From contig JAEYTP010000006.1 in the NCBI GenBank assembly GCA_023433945.1, positions 1 through 48,422 on the forward strand: DNA of 48,422 bases. The letters are read 5' to 3'. Below the pieces are notes generated by a model, which saw nothing but the letters and a program-made list of their open reading frames with translations, did not search any database and was not told the DNA's origin. The position numbers and the translations under genes were made by a program. Source of the stretch: Bacillota bacterium. Lineage in GTDB: Bacteria > Bacillota > Clostridia > Acetivibrionales > DSM-1351. This document shows, piece by piece, positions 24,107 to 32,760 of the stretch (positions are counted from its first letter, which is position 1; each line of letters starts with the position of its first letter).

Positions 24107-24799
24107 TCATTGGTTTTTTAGGCTTATTAGCTTCATCTCATTGGTCAGAGAATCTTTTATCAATTCTACCATATTATTGTTAATTGTATAGATACAGGTT
24201 GATATATTACTATGACTAAGCTGACCAGTGAGAACATGTGCACTATCTGTTATAAGTCTGATGCTATCTGACTGCTTTTGAGACTTAAAACAAATAATCC
24301 CCTCCACTGGTTCAAAATCTGAAGTAATTACAACAACCTTAAGACCTCTATCCCTAGCAGTAATAATCTCCTCCATCACCATCCTGAGCTGCTCACCAGA
24401 TGCTGATATATATACCCTTTGAGTTGCATCTGCTATCAGGTTCTTCATTTTATTTATTATCTGTGTCCTGCCACTTACAGTAATAAATGCTTCATCACTC
24501 CCTTTAAGCTCAGGGGATTCTCTTTCAATAACACCGATAACCTCTTCAAACTGCCTTTTCAGGTTTCTAATAAGTTCAGTTGGTTGAACAGCAGCATATT
24601 TTGAGGTATCACCTTCAATTTTGTTTGCTCCACCCTTCTCCATTAATCCGGCAAGACCGAGGTAAGCATTTGACCTAGATATACCCGTTAACTTTGAAGC
24701 CTCATATCCGGAAAGTTCACCCTCTCTGCAAAGTGTAATATACAGTGTAGACTCATGCTTTGTAAATCCTGCCTGCATAAGTGCTTCAACTAGATTCAT
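24107..24799 (-). CDS. TrmB-family transcriptional regulator
   Basis: This 230-residue protein has an N-terminal winged-helix domain (residues 1-70: LMQAGFTKHESTLYITL, then GYEASKLTGISRSNAYLGL as the HTH) and a coiled linker. The C-terminal domain, VYISASGEQLRMVMEEIITARDRGLKVVVITSD, is PLD-like as in TrmB sensors, where it binds sugars or other effectors. The ligand cannot be told. AAAGGAGG lies about seven bases before the ATG. It is divergent from the phosphodiester glycosidase gene; the 143-base space between them holds two inverted repeats that are candidate operators, so it may control itself and that gene. Confidence 0.8.
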   Translation of the reverse strand: MNLVEALMQAGFTKHESTLYITLCREGELSGYEASKLTGISRSNAYLGLAGLMEKGGANKIEGDTSKYAAVQPTELIRNLKRQFEEVIGVIERESPELKGSDEAFITVSGRTQIINKMKNLIADATQRVYISASGEQLRMVMEEIITARDRGLKVVVITSDFEPVEGIICFKSQKQSDSIRLITDSAHVLTGQLSHSNISTCIYTINNNMVELIKDSLTNEMKLISLKNQ

Positions 24800-24815
24800 G
24801 ACGTCCTCCTTTGAG

Positions 24816-24859
24816 TAGTGGTTCTATACAAAACCACTATATAGCATTGGTAATGCTAT
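24816..24859. promoter_or_regulatory. Two inverted repeats, candidate TrmB operators
   Basis: TAGTGGTT/AACCACTA (24816-24823 and 24832-24839) and ATAGCATT/AATGCTAT (24841-24848 and 24852-24859, 3-base spacer) sit side by side just upstream of the TrmB-like ribosome binding site. They occupy the divergent intergenic region. Confidence 0.5.
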
Positions 24860-24889
24860 GTCAATCATTATTTAAATGTAATTGATAAA

Positions 24890-24917
24890 CTGACATTTTT
24901 TGTGTAAAATTTATATA
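24890..24917 (+). promoter_or_regulatory. Candidate promoter of the phosphodiester glycosidase gene
   Basis: CTGACA (24890-24895), a 16-base spacer and TATATA (24912-24917) lie about 25 bases before the start codon. The -10 is only a partial match. Confidence 0.4.
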
Positions 24918-24942
24918 TGGTAATAAAACAAGGAGGGCACTG

Positions 24943-26865
24943 ATGAAAAAGCAACTGTTTGCACTATTTTTGCTGCTATTTGTTATCGTTCTTACTCCAT
25001 CGTCTGCTTTTTGTAAAGAATCTGTTTACAATGAGACTAAAACAGTCAAATTTAATGGTGGACAGCGATCGGTAAATGCTATTTACATAGACTTAAATGA
25101 TAAAAGTATTCGAGTGGAAACCAATTATGCAAAAAACAAGATTGGCTCAACAGATGACCTAAAAAACATTGCTGAGCTCTCAAAAGATGCTAATACTGAA
25201 GTTGTAGCAGCTATTAACGGAAGTTATTTTAATGCATATACTGATATGCTTCCATTTGGTACCCTCATATCAAAGGGTGATTATATACGTTTGGGTGATA
25301 CGGGTTCAACCATTAATTTTTCTGCTGATAATACCGTTAATGTAGACTGGTTGTCTATTAAGATTAAAGGTGCTATCAATGATGATTGGGACTATACAGG
25401 TAATTGGTACGCTTGGAACTTCAATTCAATAACAGACAGTTCAACTGCGGTTGAGATTTTAACCCCTGCATTTGGAAAGACTACAGGTAATATTAACAAA
25501 ACTTGTATTGTTGTTGATAATGGAAAGGTTACTCAAATAAAAACGGGTGGTGCCAATATCCCTGAAAACGGCTATGTTATAGTGACTAGCGATGCTAAAA
25601 TATATAAAAAATTCAAACTTGGTGACAAAGTAGATTATATAGTACAAACATTTTCAAAGGATTCAAATGGTAAGCTTACACCCGTTGATTTGACCGATAT
25701 TAGAAGTACTATAGGTGCTGGGCCAATATTACTGAAAAATAGTGTGATTTATGCTGATGGTGCCAAAGAGGGCTTCAAGGAAGCCAAAGTAAATGTCAAC
25801 CGCAGCATAAGAAGCATGGCAGGTGTAACAAAGAATAATACCCTTATAATTGCAACGGTACCTAATGTTACGGTAAAAGAACTTGCTCAGATTGCAAATA
25901 ATCTAGGCTGTGTTGATGCAATTACCCTCGACTGCGGTGCATCTACCGGCATGTATTACAAGGGTAAAGTAGTTACTACACCTGGAAGAAAGCTAAGCAA
26001 TGCCCTTGTTGTAACGAAACTAAAAAATCCTCCTCAAAAGCTAAAAGTAGATGGAGAGCCACTGGTGCTAAAATCAGATATATATACTGACACATCAGGC
26101 GAATTAATGCTTCCTTTCAAGGATTTTTGCAGTAGCATATTTGTACAGAATTCAATAAGTGGCAATAAACTTACAGCAGACATTAAGGGCATTTCACTAA
26201 AAATGACTTTATCTAGCAGTACCGCAACTTATGGAGATAAGAAGTTGACAGCTAAATGCAATGTAATCTCAAAGAATGGTGTCATATACATTCCTGCAAG
26301 CTTCATTACATCTGCCTTTGGAAGCACTTTATCCTATGATAGTGCAAGCAAAACATATTCTATGAAGCTTTCAACCTGTGATGTTAATCAGCTTTTATTT
26401 CAAGCAGTTGATGAAAAAAATAAGTCCAATTATGTAAAAGCAGAATCCATTCTTCAAAAAGTTCTTGATTATGTACCTGACAATACGGGTGTAAACAAAC
26501 AGTTAGCAAATCTATACCATACTAACTTACTCAATAACCCAGAAAAACGCCTGTATTATCTAGAGAAGTATAATGCTCTTAATCCTAACGACTTTGATAT
26601 GCAGGTAGCATTGGGCTGGGCTTATTACTCCGCCAAGCAGTTTGAGAATGCTGTAAGCAGCTTTACTAAAGCTACTAAATTAAATCCTGACAGTGCATCA
26701 ACGTGGTACGCTCTCGGAACCTGTTACCAAAGTTATACACTCAAGCAGTATCAGGAGGCCTTGGACTGCTACAATAAGGCCCTAAAATGTAAATCCATAA
26801 CGGCTGACCTTGAGCAAAAGATAAAGCCTCTTATGGAACAATGTAAGGCAAAATTGAATAACTAA
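24943..26865 (+). CDS. Secreted phosphodiester glycosidase with CuAO-type and TPR domains
   Basis: This 640-residue protein starts with a signal peptide (residues 1-24, cut after SSAFC or nearby). Residues about 30-365 are a NAGPA/DUF2233 phosphodiester glycosidase domain, with AAINGSYFNAYTDMLPFGTLIS, RSTIGAGPILLKN, RSMAGVTKNNTLIIATV and the DAITLDCGASTGMYY end. Residues 370-475 are a copper-amine-oxidase N-terminal-like domain (LMLPFKDFCS, IYIPASFITSAFG). From 480 on are TPR helices (ALGWAYYSAKQFENAVSSFTKATKLNP). It probably acts at the cell surface on a phosphodiester-linked sugar, perhaps in envelope polymers. AGGAGG precedes the ATG. It is divergent from a TrmB-like regulator and ends at a clear terminator. 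Confidence 0.87.
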   Translation: MKKQLFALFLLLFVIVLTPSSAFCKESVYNETKTVKFNGGQRSVNAIYIDLNDKSIRVETNYAKNKIGSTDDLKNIAELSKDANTEVVAAINGSYFNAYTDMLPFGTLISKGDYIRLGDTGSTINFSADNTVNVDWLSIKIKGAINDDWDYTGNWYAWNFNSITDSSTAVEILTPAFGKTTGNINKTCIVVDNGKVTQIKTGGANIPENGYVIVTSDAKIYKKFKLGDKVDYIVQTFSKDSNGKLTPVDLTDIRSTIGAGPILLKNSVIYADGAKEGFKEAKVNVNRSIRSMAGVTKNNTLIIATVPNVTVKELAQIANNLGCVDAITLDCGASTGMYYKGKVVTTPGRKLSNALVVTKLKNPPQKLKVDGEPLVLKSDIYTDTSGELMLPFKDFCSSIFVQNSISGNKLTADIKGISLKMTLSSSTATYGDKKLTAKCNVISKNGVIYIPASFITSAFGSTLSYDSASKTYSMKLSTCDVNQLLFQAVDEKNKSNYVKAESILQKVLDYVPDNTGVNKQLANLYHTNLLNNPEKRLYYLEKYNALNPNDFDMQVALGWAYYSAKQFENAVSSFTKATKLNPDSASTWYALGTCYQSYTLKQYQEALDCYNKALKCKSITADLEQKIKPLMEQCKAKLNN

Positions 26866-26932
26866 TACTTTTCTTTTTTGAGTTTAAAAATGCTCCTCTT
26901 ACATTGAGCAGATAACTATTTAAAAGCTAAAC

Positions 26933-26962
26933 GGACCCTTTTAAGGGTCCATTTTATTTTTT
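26933..26962 (+). terminator. Terminator after the phosphodiester glycosidase gene
   Basis: GGACCCTT and AAGGGTCC form an 8-bp GC-rich stem with a 2-base loop, followed by ATTTTATTTTTT, about 70 bases after the stop codon. Confidence 0.85.
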
Positions 26963-27030
26963 GTAATTGGTATAAGTGTAGAATTCTACACATTAAAGCT
27001 GTAATACTTAATCTTAGTGGGTATAGCTTC

Positions 27031-27819
27031 TTATGAATTAATATACTTGTTAACAGGTACTTCCGGATGGTGGTACCTGTATAATGCTTGGGTTTTTTTC
27101 TTGTATTGTATAGCCTTACATGGGCAGTAATTGATACAAGCCATACAGGACTGACATTTATGCAGCCACTGTGGCTTATTATCCTTCATAGTAATATTTG
27201 ATACTTTGCATACCTTTTCACATATTCCACAGCCATTGCAATTATTGTCTGTGTGGAAGCCATTATCCGTGGAGGCTACATATTTTATGAAGCTAGGATG
27301 CACCGCTGAGCGTATAAAGTTAGTATATTCACCATCTCTGGTACACTGCCGTTCCACTAACCTCTTGATAACACTATCTATTTGTTCATCAGCCTTTTTC
27401 AGCTGCTGCTTTATCTCTTCCTCACTCACATTAGTTGCAAAAGGTAAGTAATTGGTAGGCATTCTGACGTAATAGCCTGCTGACAGTCTTGTTCCACTTG
27501 CCTTAAGCAGCTTATCAGCATGTGAGAGTGCACCTCCTTGCCAAGCACCTCCAGCCCTTGTGACTACTGCAAATATGTATTTTGCAGAAAATCTGTATTT
27601 TTTAAGGAAACGTATAACTATCTCAGGTAGACTAAAGCAATAAAGCGGAAAAACAAACCCTATATTCTCAGCAGTAATCTCTGTACCTATATCTGAATCT
27701 GAGTTCTTTAAAATATCACTAATGGATATTATTTCACTATCTTCAAATGCCTCCTTTACTCTTTCAGCAACTACTAGTGAATTACCAGTTCCAGAAAAAT
27801 AAAATAATTTTGTCTTCAT
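27031..27819 (-). CDS. EFR1-type flavodoxin/ferredoxin protein
   Basis: This 262-residue protein joins an N-terminal flavodoxin-like FMN domain (LFYFSGTGNSLVVAERV, then the VVTRAGGAWQGGAL loop) to a C-terminal 2[4Fe-4S] ferredoxin domain with CNGCGICEKVC and CQSCMACINYCPC. This is the EFR1 architecture common in anaerobic Firmicutes; it is an electron-transfer protein of unknown partner. A GGGGGG run lies a few bases before the ATG. It is alone, downstream of the GH172 operon's end in the same direction, with 247 bases between. No neighbour suggests a partner enzyme. Confidence 0.88.
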   Translation of the reverse strand: MKTKLFYFSGTGNSLVVAERVKEAFEDSEIISISDILKNSDSDIGTEITAENIGFVFPLYCFSLPEIVIRFLKKYRFSAKYIFAVVTRAGGAWQGGALSHADKLLKASGTRLSAGYYVRMPTNYLPFATNVSEEEIKQQLKKADEQIDSVIKRLVERQCTRDGEYTNFIRSAVHPSFIKYVASTDNGFHTDNNCNGCGICEKVCKVSNITMKDNKPQWLHKCQSCMACINYCPCKAIQYKKKTQALYRYHHPEVPVNKYINS

Positions 27820-27999
27820 GAGATACCCCCCAAACTATATACTTTTAATGTATTAACTGTACTACTAATCGTATTACCTGACCACTAAATGTATGATGGA
27901 CTGCATTACATAAATAAGTCACGCTCTTGATATATTTATCAACTATTTACATTTATTATACCACTTTGTAATAAAATATAGATAGCATGCAAGCGCGAA

Positions 28000-28038
28000 A
28001 AGAGCCATTTACCTTTTTGTTTAAAGTAAATAGCTCTT
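28000..28038 (-). terminator. Hairpin at the end of the sugar operon
   Basis: AAGAGCcATTTAC and GTAAATaGCTCTT pair with one mismatch, and CTTT/AAAG extends the stem inward. It begins 29 bases after the GH172 stop. On the minus strand the tail is CTTTTCGCG, so the T run is short. Confidence 0.55.
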
Positions 28039-28066
28039 CTTCCTTTTATAGTTGGATGATCAATGT

Positions 28067-29170
28067 TTAGGGGTTTTTATGTCCAAATATTCTCTTCAGA
28101 TTCTCTTCATTTTGGGGCTTTATATCTGGTAACGGTAATCTGCCCTCTAGTTTTGGAATAACTTTAAACTCCTCATGAGGTTCTGTTTGGTACCAATAAG
28201 CAGTGGAACTAATATCATCACTACGATGATTGTTATGCCCATGTTCAATAGTAACTTTAATGCTTTTGTCAAACATTACAGGGTCCTGAATATGATATCT
28301 GTATGTTGAAATTTTTCCGCTCCAATTTGGTCCTCCTCCCAGAATAATGCCGTGGTATGGCGTACATACTTCTTGTTGCGGGCACCACGCAGTATTAAAA
28401 TAATCTTCCGTTCCTGTTCCATGAAGTGAAGGTGGCCACTGTTCATCATCTATAAATATCATGTCATCGCCTTCTCCATACCAGTTCCACTCATTGGTTG
28501 CCCTCAGGTTATGTACATTTAAATTACAACCAATATAATGCCCTTTACCTCTAGCTTCAAGAATAATATAATTTCCAGTCCCTGTTATATTTTCGCCTCC
28601 AAACTCATACTCCTCATTATCCATATTCATATCCGAAACCCCTTTTGTAGGGCATTCTCTGTTCCACCTTGCATGAAATCTGAGTTCATTTTCTGGTAGC
28701 TGCTCCACTTTCTCATAATCGATATAGAAGTAAAATTTTAATGCAGTTTCTGCATCACTTTCAACCTCTATCCTGGCATTAGTTGCATATGGCATTGGAA
28801 AAAAGCAGTTAAAGGCCTTACCGTCCTCAGGACTCATCATAAGGTAGGCGGAAGTATAATTTTTGGTAATACCATGACCCATCCCAAAAAAGTCTCCTAT
28901 AGGTGCTTCCACACTTGGTGTTTTCTCTCCATCCCAATACATCCGTAGAATTACCTTCCTTGGCAGAAACTCTTCATTACTAGCGCCGTCCGGAGCCATC
29001 GTCATCCATATATGCCTTATGTATCCTGCACCCTCTATGTTACATAGTTCAAGCTTTTTACGAGAACCTAGTGTATAATAATCCTTATTCCCGCCTGTTC
29101 TATCAAAACTTGAAATTCTACGTGATTTTCCATTTCTCATCTGACAAATATTCTTAGCCTCATATATCAT
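28067..29170 (-). CDS. Cytoplasmic GH172 (DUF2961) glycoside hydrolase
   Basis: This 367-residue protein has the DUF2961 signature: RISSFDRTGGNKDYYTL at the N-terminus, IWMTMAPDG, PIGDFFGMGHG, YFYIDYEKVEQLPE and GTGTEDYFNTAWC. DUF2961 is now CAZy family GH172, whose known activities are on alpha-D-fructofuranosides, difructose dianhydride and alpha-D-arabinofuranosides. There is no signal peptide, so it would act on imported glycosides. AGGTGG lies upstream of the ATG. It is the last gene of the ABC importer-kinase-isomerase operon, 48 bases after the SIS gene, which fits intracellular release of the sugar. Which furanoside it cuts is inferred from neighbours. Confidence 0.88.
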   Translation of the reverse strand: MIYEAKNICQMRNGKSRRISSFDRTGGNKDYYTLGSRKKLELCNIEGAGYIRHIWMTMAPDGASNEEFLPRKVILRMYWDGEKTPSVEAPIGDFFGMGHGITKNYTSAYLMMSPEDGKAFNCFFPMPYATNARIEVESDAETALKFYFYIDYEKVEQLPENELRFHARWNRECPTKGVSDMNMDNEEYEFGGENITGTGNYIILEARGKGHYIGCNLNVHNLRATNEWNWYGEGDDMIFIDDEQWPPSLHGTGTEDYFNTAWCPQQEVCTPYHGIILGGGPNWSGKISTYRYHIQDPVMFDKSIKVTIEHGHNNHRSDDISSTAYWYQTEPHEEFKVIPKLEGRLPLPDIKPQNEENLKRIFGHKNP

Positions 29171-29218
29171 ACTCTGTTCACCACCTAAAATTAGTAATTA
29201 ATATTTTTCAATATCTTT

Positions 29219-29839
29219 TTATTCTGCTCCGCTCTCATTCTCCCTCAATTGTCCCAGCATTCCTCCTGGATGCCATTTAACGTACTGTTGAGGTGTTATG
29301 TTTTTTTCGCATTGTAGTAATAGGCTTAATCCCTGAAGTACATAGACTTCCGCTAAAATTGATGCCCTCGGTGCCCTATTTAATGGGTCCCCCTCATTAT
29401 TTACGCCTGCGAAGAGATATGCATCACTATTTCTTGCCAACCATGAATCATCCTTGCCAGTAACAGCTATAATTTTCGCTTCGTTATTCTTTAGAGCTGT
29501 AACAGTAGCTTTTAGCTCCGCTGTTTCCCCACTATTGGAAATAGCAATTACTATATCTCCAGGTCTTACCTGTCCCGAAGAGCCATGTACTGCTTCTGTT
29601 CCATTTAATTCATATGTTGGTGTTCCGGTAGAAGATAAGAGTGATGCAATATATCCTGCAACATGACTCGGTTTCCCAATTCCTGTTATATGTACCCTGT
29701 TTCCATTACTCTCTGCATGGAGTATAAGGTTTATTGCTTTTTCATAAAACTTTAAGTCAATTTTTTTCTTTAGCTCCTGCATTTCACATAAAGAAATATT
29801 CATAAAGTCTTGTAATACTTTGTTTAAGGAGTTTTGCAT
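29219..29839 (-). CDS. SIS-domain sugar phosphate isomerase, KdsD-like without CBS domains
   Basis: This 206-residue protein is one SIS domain. Its line of motifs, HITGIGKPSHVAGYIASLLSS, EAVHGSSGQVRPGDIVIAISNSGETAELKA, NRAPRASILAEVYVLQGLSLL and the closing WHPGGMLGQL, is that of D-arabinose-5-phosphate isomerases (KdsD/GutQ). It lacks their C-terminal CBS pair, as some short isomerases do. The ATG at 29837-29839 with GGGGG upstream is preferred over an earlier in-frame start; it lies one base after the kinase stop. Its place between a sugar kinase and a furanosidase suggests it converts a sugar 5-phosphate, perhaps D-arabinose 5-phosphate to D-ribulose 5-phosphate. No LPS/KDO genes are nearby. 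Confidence 0.8.
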   Translation of the reverse strand: MQNSLNKVLQDFMNISLCEMQELKKKIDLKFYEKAINLILHAESNGNRVHITGIGKPSHVAGYIASLLSSTGTPTYELNGTEAVHGSSGQVRPGDIVIAISNSGETAELKATVTALKNNEAKIIAVTGKDDSWLARNSDAYLFAGVNNEGDPLNRAPRASILAEVYVLQGLSLLLQCEKNITPQQYVKWHPGGMLGQLRENESGAE

Positions 29840-29840
29840 A

Positions 29841-30827
29841 TTAATACCCCCTATCCCTAATAATATAATTATCACTCTTCATTAGATCTATTACCTCTTT
29901 CATTGTTGGAAGTGAGGTTATAGCTCCCATCCTTGACACTGTCAATGTTGCAGTATAATTCGCAAAATCAAGGGCCTCCTCTGGTGGCATGCCCATACAT
30001 ACTGCGGAACAAAATGCACCGGTAAATGAATCTCCTGCAGCGGTAGGGTCAACTACTTTAACGATATCTACACATGGTTTAACAACAAAGATATTCTTAT
30101 TCAAAAATGCCACTCCATTGCTTCCCAATGTTATAATTACATTTTCAACACCCTTTTCAAGTAATGCCTTTGCAGCAATCTCAACTTTCTGGATATTAAT
30201 ACTTCCATCGTCATTGGTTGTCTTAATACCCGTCAAACCATATGCTTCATGTTCATTCGGTGATATATAAGTTAACTTTGCTAGGATATCATCATCTAAT
30301 GCCTGATAAGGGGCAGAATTAAGCATTATAGGAATACCCTTATCATGAGCATAATTGATAATACATTTATTCACCTCTAAAGGAATTTCCAATTGCAGTA
30401 TTACTAAATCAAATTCAGATATTTTATCTTTTAAAAATTCAACGTCTTCTACGGTCAGCTTCATGTTTGTTCCTGGTACTACAATTATTCTGTTTTTTGT
30501 TTTCCGATTTTCAGCGACTTCGAGTATTATATTGCTTACAGCAGAAGAACAAAATTCATCTCTTAAAATATAATCAGTATTAATTCCTGCATCCTCAATA
30601 GCCTTAAGTAGTTCATTCCCAAACATGTCCATTCCGAGCTTACCAACCATAGTAACATCAATGCCAAGCCTTGCTGCTTGCACTGCCTGATTTGCACCCT
30701 TTCCACCAGGGGCAGATGTAAATGATAATCCGTCATTTACTGTCTCTCCTTCATTGGGTACCTTTGTTGTACTATATATTAGATCCATTACAAGGCTTCC
30801 AACTACTAGTATTTTAGGGGTTTTCAT
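29841..30827 (-). CDS. Ribokinase-like PfkB sugar kinase
   Basis: This 328-residue kinase has the PfkB signatures APGGKGANQAVQAARLG near residue 39 and DPTAAGDSFTGAFCSAV near residue 250, which holds the catalytic aspartate and anion hole. These are closest to ribokinase, which phosphorylates O5 of ribose and can use other pentoses. MVGKLGMDMFGNELL and NSAPYQALDDD also fit. The ribosome binding site (GGGTGG) is weak. It sits downstream of the permeases, with a 110-base gap that holds a coding remnant, and is tightly coupled to the SIS gene. Sugar specificity is not readable; D-ribose is possible but a rbsD or rbsB-type partner is absent. Confidence 0.85.
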   Translation of the reverse strand: MKTPKILVVGSLVMDLIYSTTKVPNEGETVNDGLSFTSAPGGKGANQAVQAARLGIDVTMVGKLGMDMFGNELLKAIEDAGINTDYILRDEFCSSAVSNIILEVAENRKTKNRIIVVPGTNMKLTVEDVEFLKDKISEFDLVILQLEIPLEVNKCIINYAHDKGIPIMLNSAPYQALDDDILAKLTYISPNEHEAYGLTGIKTTNDDGSINIQKVEIAAKALLEKGVENVIITLGSNGVAFLNKNIFVVKPCVDIVKVVDPTAAGDSFTGAFCSAVCMGMPPEEALDFANYTATLTVSRMGAITSLPTMKEVIDLMKSDNYIIRDRGY

Positions 30828-30860
30828 ATTTTGTATACCACCCTTATTCCTAATTTTTTG

Positions 30861-30935
30861 TTATCTGTATCTTACTGTAAAATCATCAAATCTCATCCAC
30901 ACATCACTGCCATTTGACCACCAACCAGCAATATC
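30861..30935 (-). pseudogene. Remnant of a deleted protein C-terminus between permease and kinase genes
   Basis: Two bases after the permease stop, a new frame reads DIAGWWSNGSDVWMRFDDF followed by TVRYR and a stop at 30861-30863. The 24 residues look like the last strands of a beta-sandwich, of the kind that ends many secreted glycosidases and carbohydrate-binding domains ('W-NGSxVWMRFDDFxV'). There is no start or ribosome binding site, and upstream the frame runs through the permease gene, so only a fragment could be left. A chance open frame cannot be excluded, but its composition is unusually protein-like. Confidence 0.4.
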
Positions 30936-30937
30936 CC

Positions 30938-31768
30938 TTATTTTATTCCGCTCATCTTTATACCCTCTACAAGGTTTTTCTGTAATGCAAAGAAGACTAT
31001 AATAATTGGGAGAATTGTAATTACGCCTGAGGCCATAATCGCATTCCAAGGTGTATCGTTACGTCCTACAAAGTTTGCCAAGGCAACCTGCAGCACCCAC
31101 ATTTTCTGATTTTGTGTTACAATTAATGGCCAGAGATAATTGTTCCAGTTTGCTATAAAGAAGGCAACTCCAAGTGTAATGCTTATTGATTTTGACAAAG
31201 GTAAAAATATTCTAGTAAATATGCCTAGCTGTGAGCACCCATCAATTGTAGCTGCTTCCTGTAGATCATTTGGCATTGTTATAAAAAATTGTCTAAAAAG
31301 GAATATTCCATATGCATGTGGTATAGCCGGAATTATGATTCCTTTATAACTATTCAGCCAGTCAAACTGTTTCATCATAATAAACAAGGGAATCATAATA
31401 ACAGAAAAAGGTATCATCAATGTACTTAAAATCCACACGAATATTGCATTTCTTCCTGGAAATCTAAGTCTTGCAAGTGCGTATCCCGACATTGCATGGA
31501 AAATTAACGCAACAACTGTAACAGTGGATGATATAAATAATGAATTAATAAAATACCTTCCAAAGTCTGCACTTAATGCGGTTTTATATCCATCTAGTGT
31601 AACTGAACTTGGTATTATTTTCATATCAAAAACATCCGTGTTAAGCTTTATAGAAGAAACAAGCATCATATAAAGCGGAAATATAAATACCATTGCTATC
31701 ATGATTCCTAGAATGATTTTCAAATAGTAAAGTCTTAATCTTCTTGTTTTTTCAATCGTATTATTCAT
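30938..31768 (-). CDS. Sugar ABC transporter permease, MalG type
   Basis: This 276-residue inner permease has six membrane helices and the ABC-contact EAA loop EAATIDGCSQLGIFTRIFLPLS. It belongs to the CUT1 carbohydrate uptake group, second-permease type. Two in-frame ATGs are close; the second (31766-31768) is chosen because GGGGA is six bases before it and abuts the first. It overlaps the end of the upstream permease by eight bases, so translation is coupled. No ATPase gene is in the operon, so a shared MsmK-type ATPase elsewhere is expected to drive it. Confidence 0.92.
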   Translation of the reverse strand: MNNTIEKTRRLRLYYLKIILGIMIAMVFIFPLYMMLVSSIKLNTDVFDMKIIPSSVTLDGYKTALSADFGRYFINSLFISSTVTVVALIFHAMSGYALARLRFPGRNAIFVWILSTLMIPFSVIMIPLFIMMKQFDWLNSYKGIIIPAIPHAYGIFLFRQFFITMPNDLQEAATIDGCSQLGIFTRIFLPLSKSISITLGVAFFIANWNNYLWPLIVTQNQKMWVLQVALANFVGRNDTPWNAIMASGVITILPIIIVFFALQKNLVEGIKMSGIK

Positions 31769-32681
31769 CTGCATTCCCCTTTGTTAATCTTAACTGTAAT
31801 AAACTAAATACAAATATAATGAGAAATAGTACAAACGCTAAAGCGGAGGAATACCCTACCTTCATATAATCAAAGGCGTTCTGATAAATATAGTAGACAG
31901 ATACAGTTGTCGCATCAGCTGGACCACCATTAGTTAATATTTTTATCTGGTCAAACACCTGAAATGATGCAATAGTTGTTACAATAAGAACAAAAGTGCT
32001 AACTTCTTTTATCATAGGAATTGTAATGCTCTTAAAGGCCTGAAAAGAAGTTGCTCCATCTAGAAAAGCAGCTTCATAATAGCTCACTGGTATATCTTTG
32101 ATTGCTGCAAGAAAAATAATAGTATAATATCCTATAAGCATCCATGCTGAAATTACTGCAATACAGAGTAATGCTTGTTTCGTACTCCCAAGGAAGTCCT
32201 GCGGTGGTATTCCAAAGACTTTCAAAAAGTCATTAATAAAGCCTCTCTGAGGATCCATTAAAAATCTCCATATAATTGATGCAACAACAGTAGATACTGC
32301 ATATGGAATAAAATAAATGGTCCTAAATAATTCTTGCATAAATCCAGGGATAGAATTTATAAACACGGCCAATAGTAATGAAATACCAAATACTAGTGGC
32401 ACAAACATTAATGTATAGAGGATTGTAGTCCAAACTGAGTGCCACCATTGACTATCACTTAACATTGCTTTGTAGTTATCAAACCCACAAAACACCATTG
32501 GTTCTAGTGCGTTCCAGTTGTTGAAGCTTACATATAATGCTATGAGAATAGGTAGGAAAACAAAAACTGCTAAGCCTATAACATCTGGTGCAAGCATCAG
32601 ATACGCAAAAGCATTTTCTTTTATTTTTCTACTACTGATCTTGCGTGGTAAAACTATAGTAGCATTTGGCTGATTTTTCAT
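31761..32681 (-). CDS. Sugar ABC transporter permease, MalF/UgpA type
   Basis: This 306-residue permease has six membrane helices, beginning AFAYLMLAPDVIGLAVFVFL, and the EAA loop EAAFLDGATSFQAFKSITIPM. It pairs with the permease encoded next to it as the membrane channel of a CUT1 carbohydrate importer. GAGGAG lies eight bases before the ATG. It follows the lipoprotein binding-protein gene by 79 bases. The substrate is unknown, but kinase, isomerase and furanosidase genes downstream point to a furanoside or its oligomer. Confidence 0.92.
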   Translation of the reverse strand: MKNQPNATIVLPRKISSRKIKENAFAYLMLAPDVIGLAVFVFLPILIALYVSFNNWNALEPMVFCGFDNYKAMLSDSQWWHSVWTTILYTLMFVPLVFGISLLLAVFINSIPGFMQELFRTIYFIPYAVSTVVASIIWRFLMDPQRGFINDFLKVFGIPPQDFLGSTKQALLCIAVISAWMLIGYYTIIFLAAIKDIPVSYYEAAFLDGATSFQAFKSITIPMIKEVSTFVLIVTTIASFQVFDQIKILTNGGPADATTVSVYYIYQNAFDYMKVGYSSALAFVLFLIIFVFSLLQLRLTKGNADE

Positions 32682-32760
32682 TGTAATCTCCTCTATATAT
32701 CTCCAACTTCGCCCTGACTTAAGGTTATTAAATCAGGGCGAATATCGGAATTAGATTTTT

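Noticed and set aside
27927..27942. FNR-type site upstream of the EFR1 gene (TTGATA and TATCAA arms)
   Set aside because: The gap between the TTGAT and ATCAA halves is six bases instead of four, and such AT-rich palindromes are common in this DNA.
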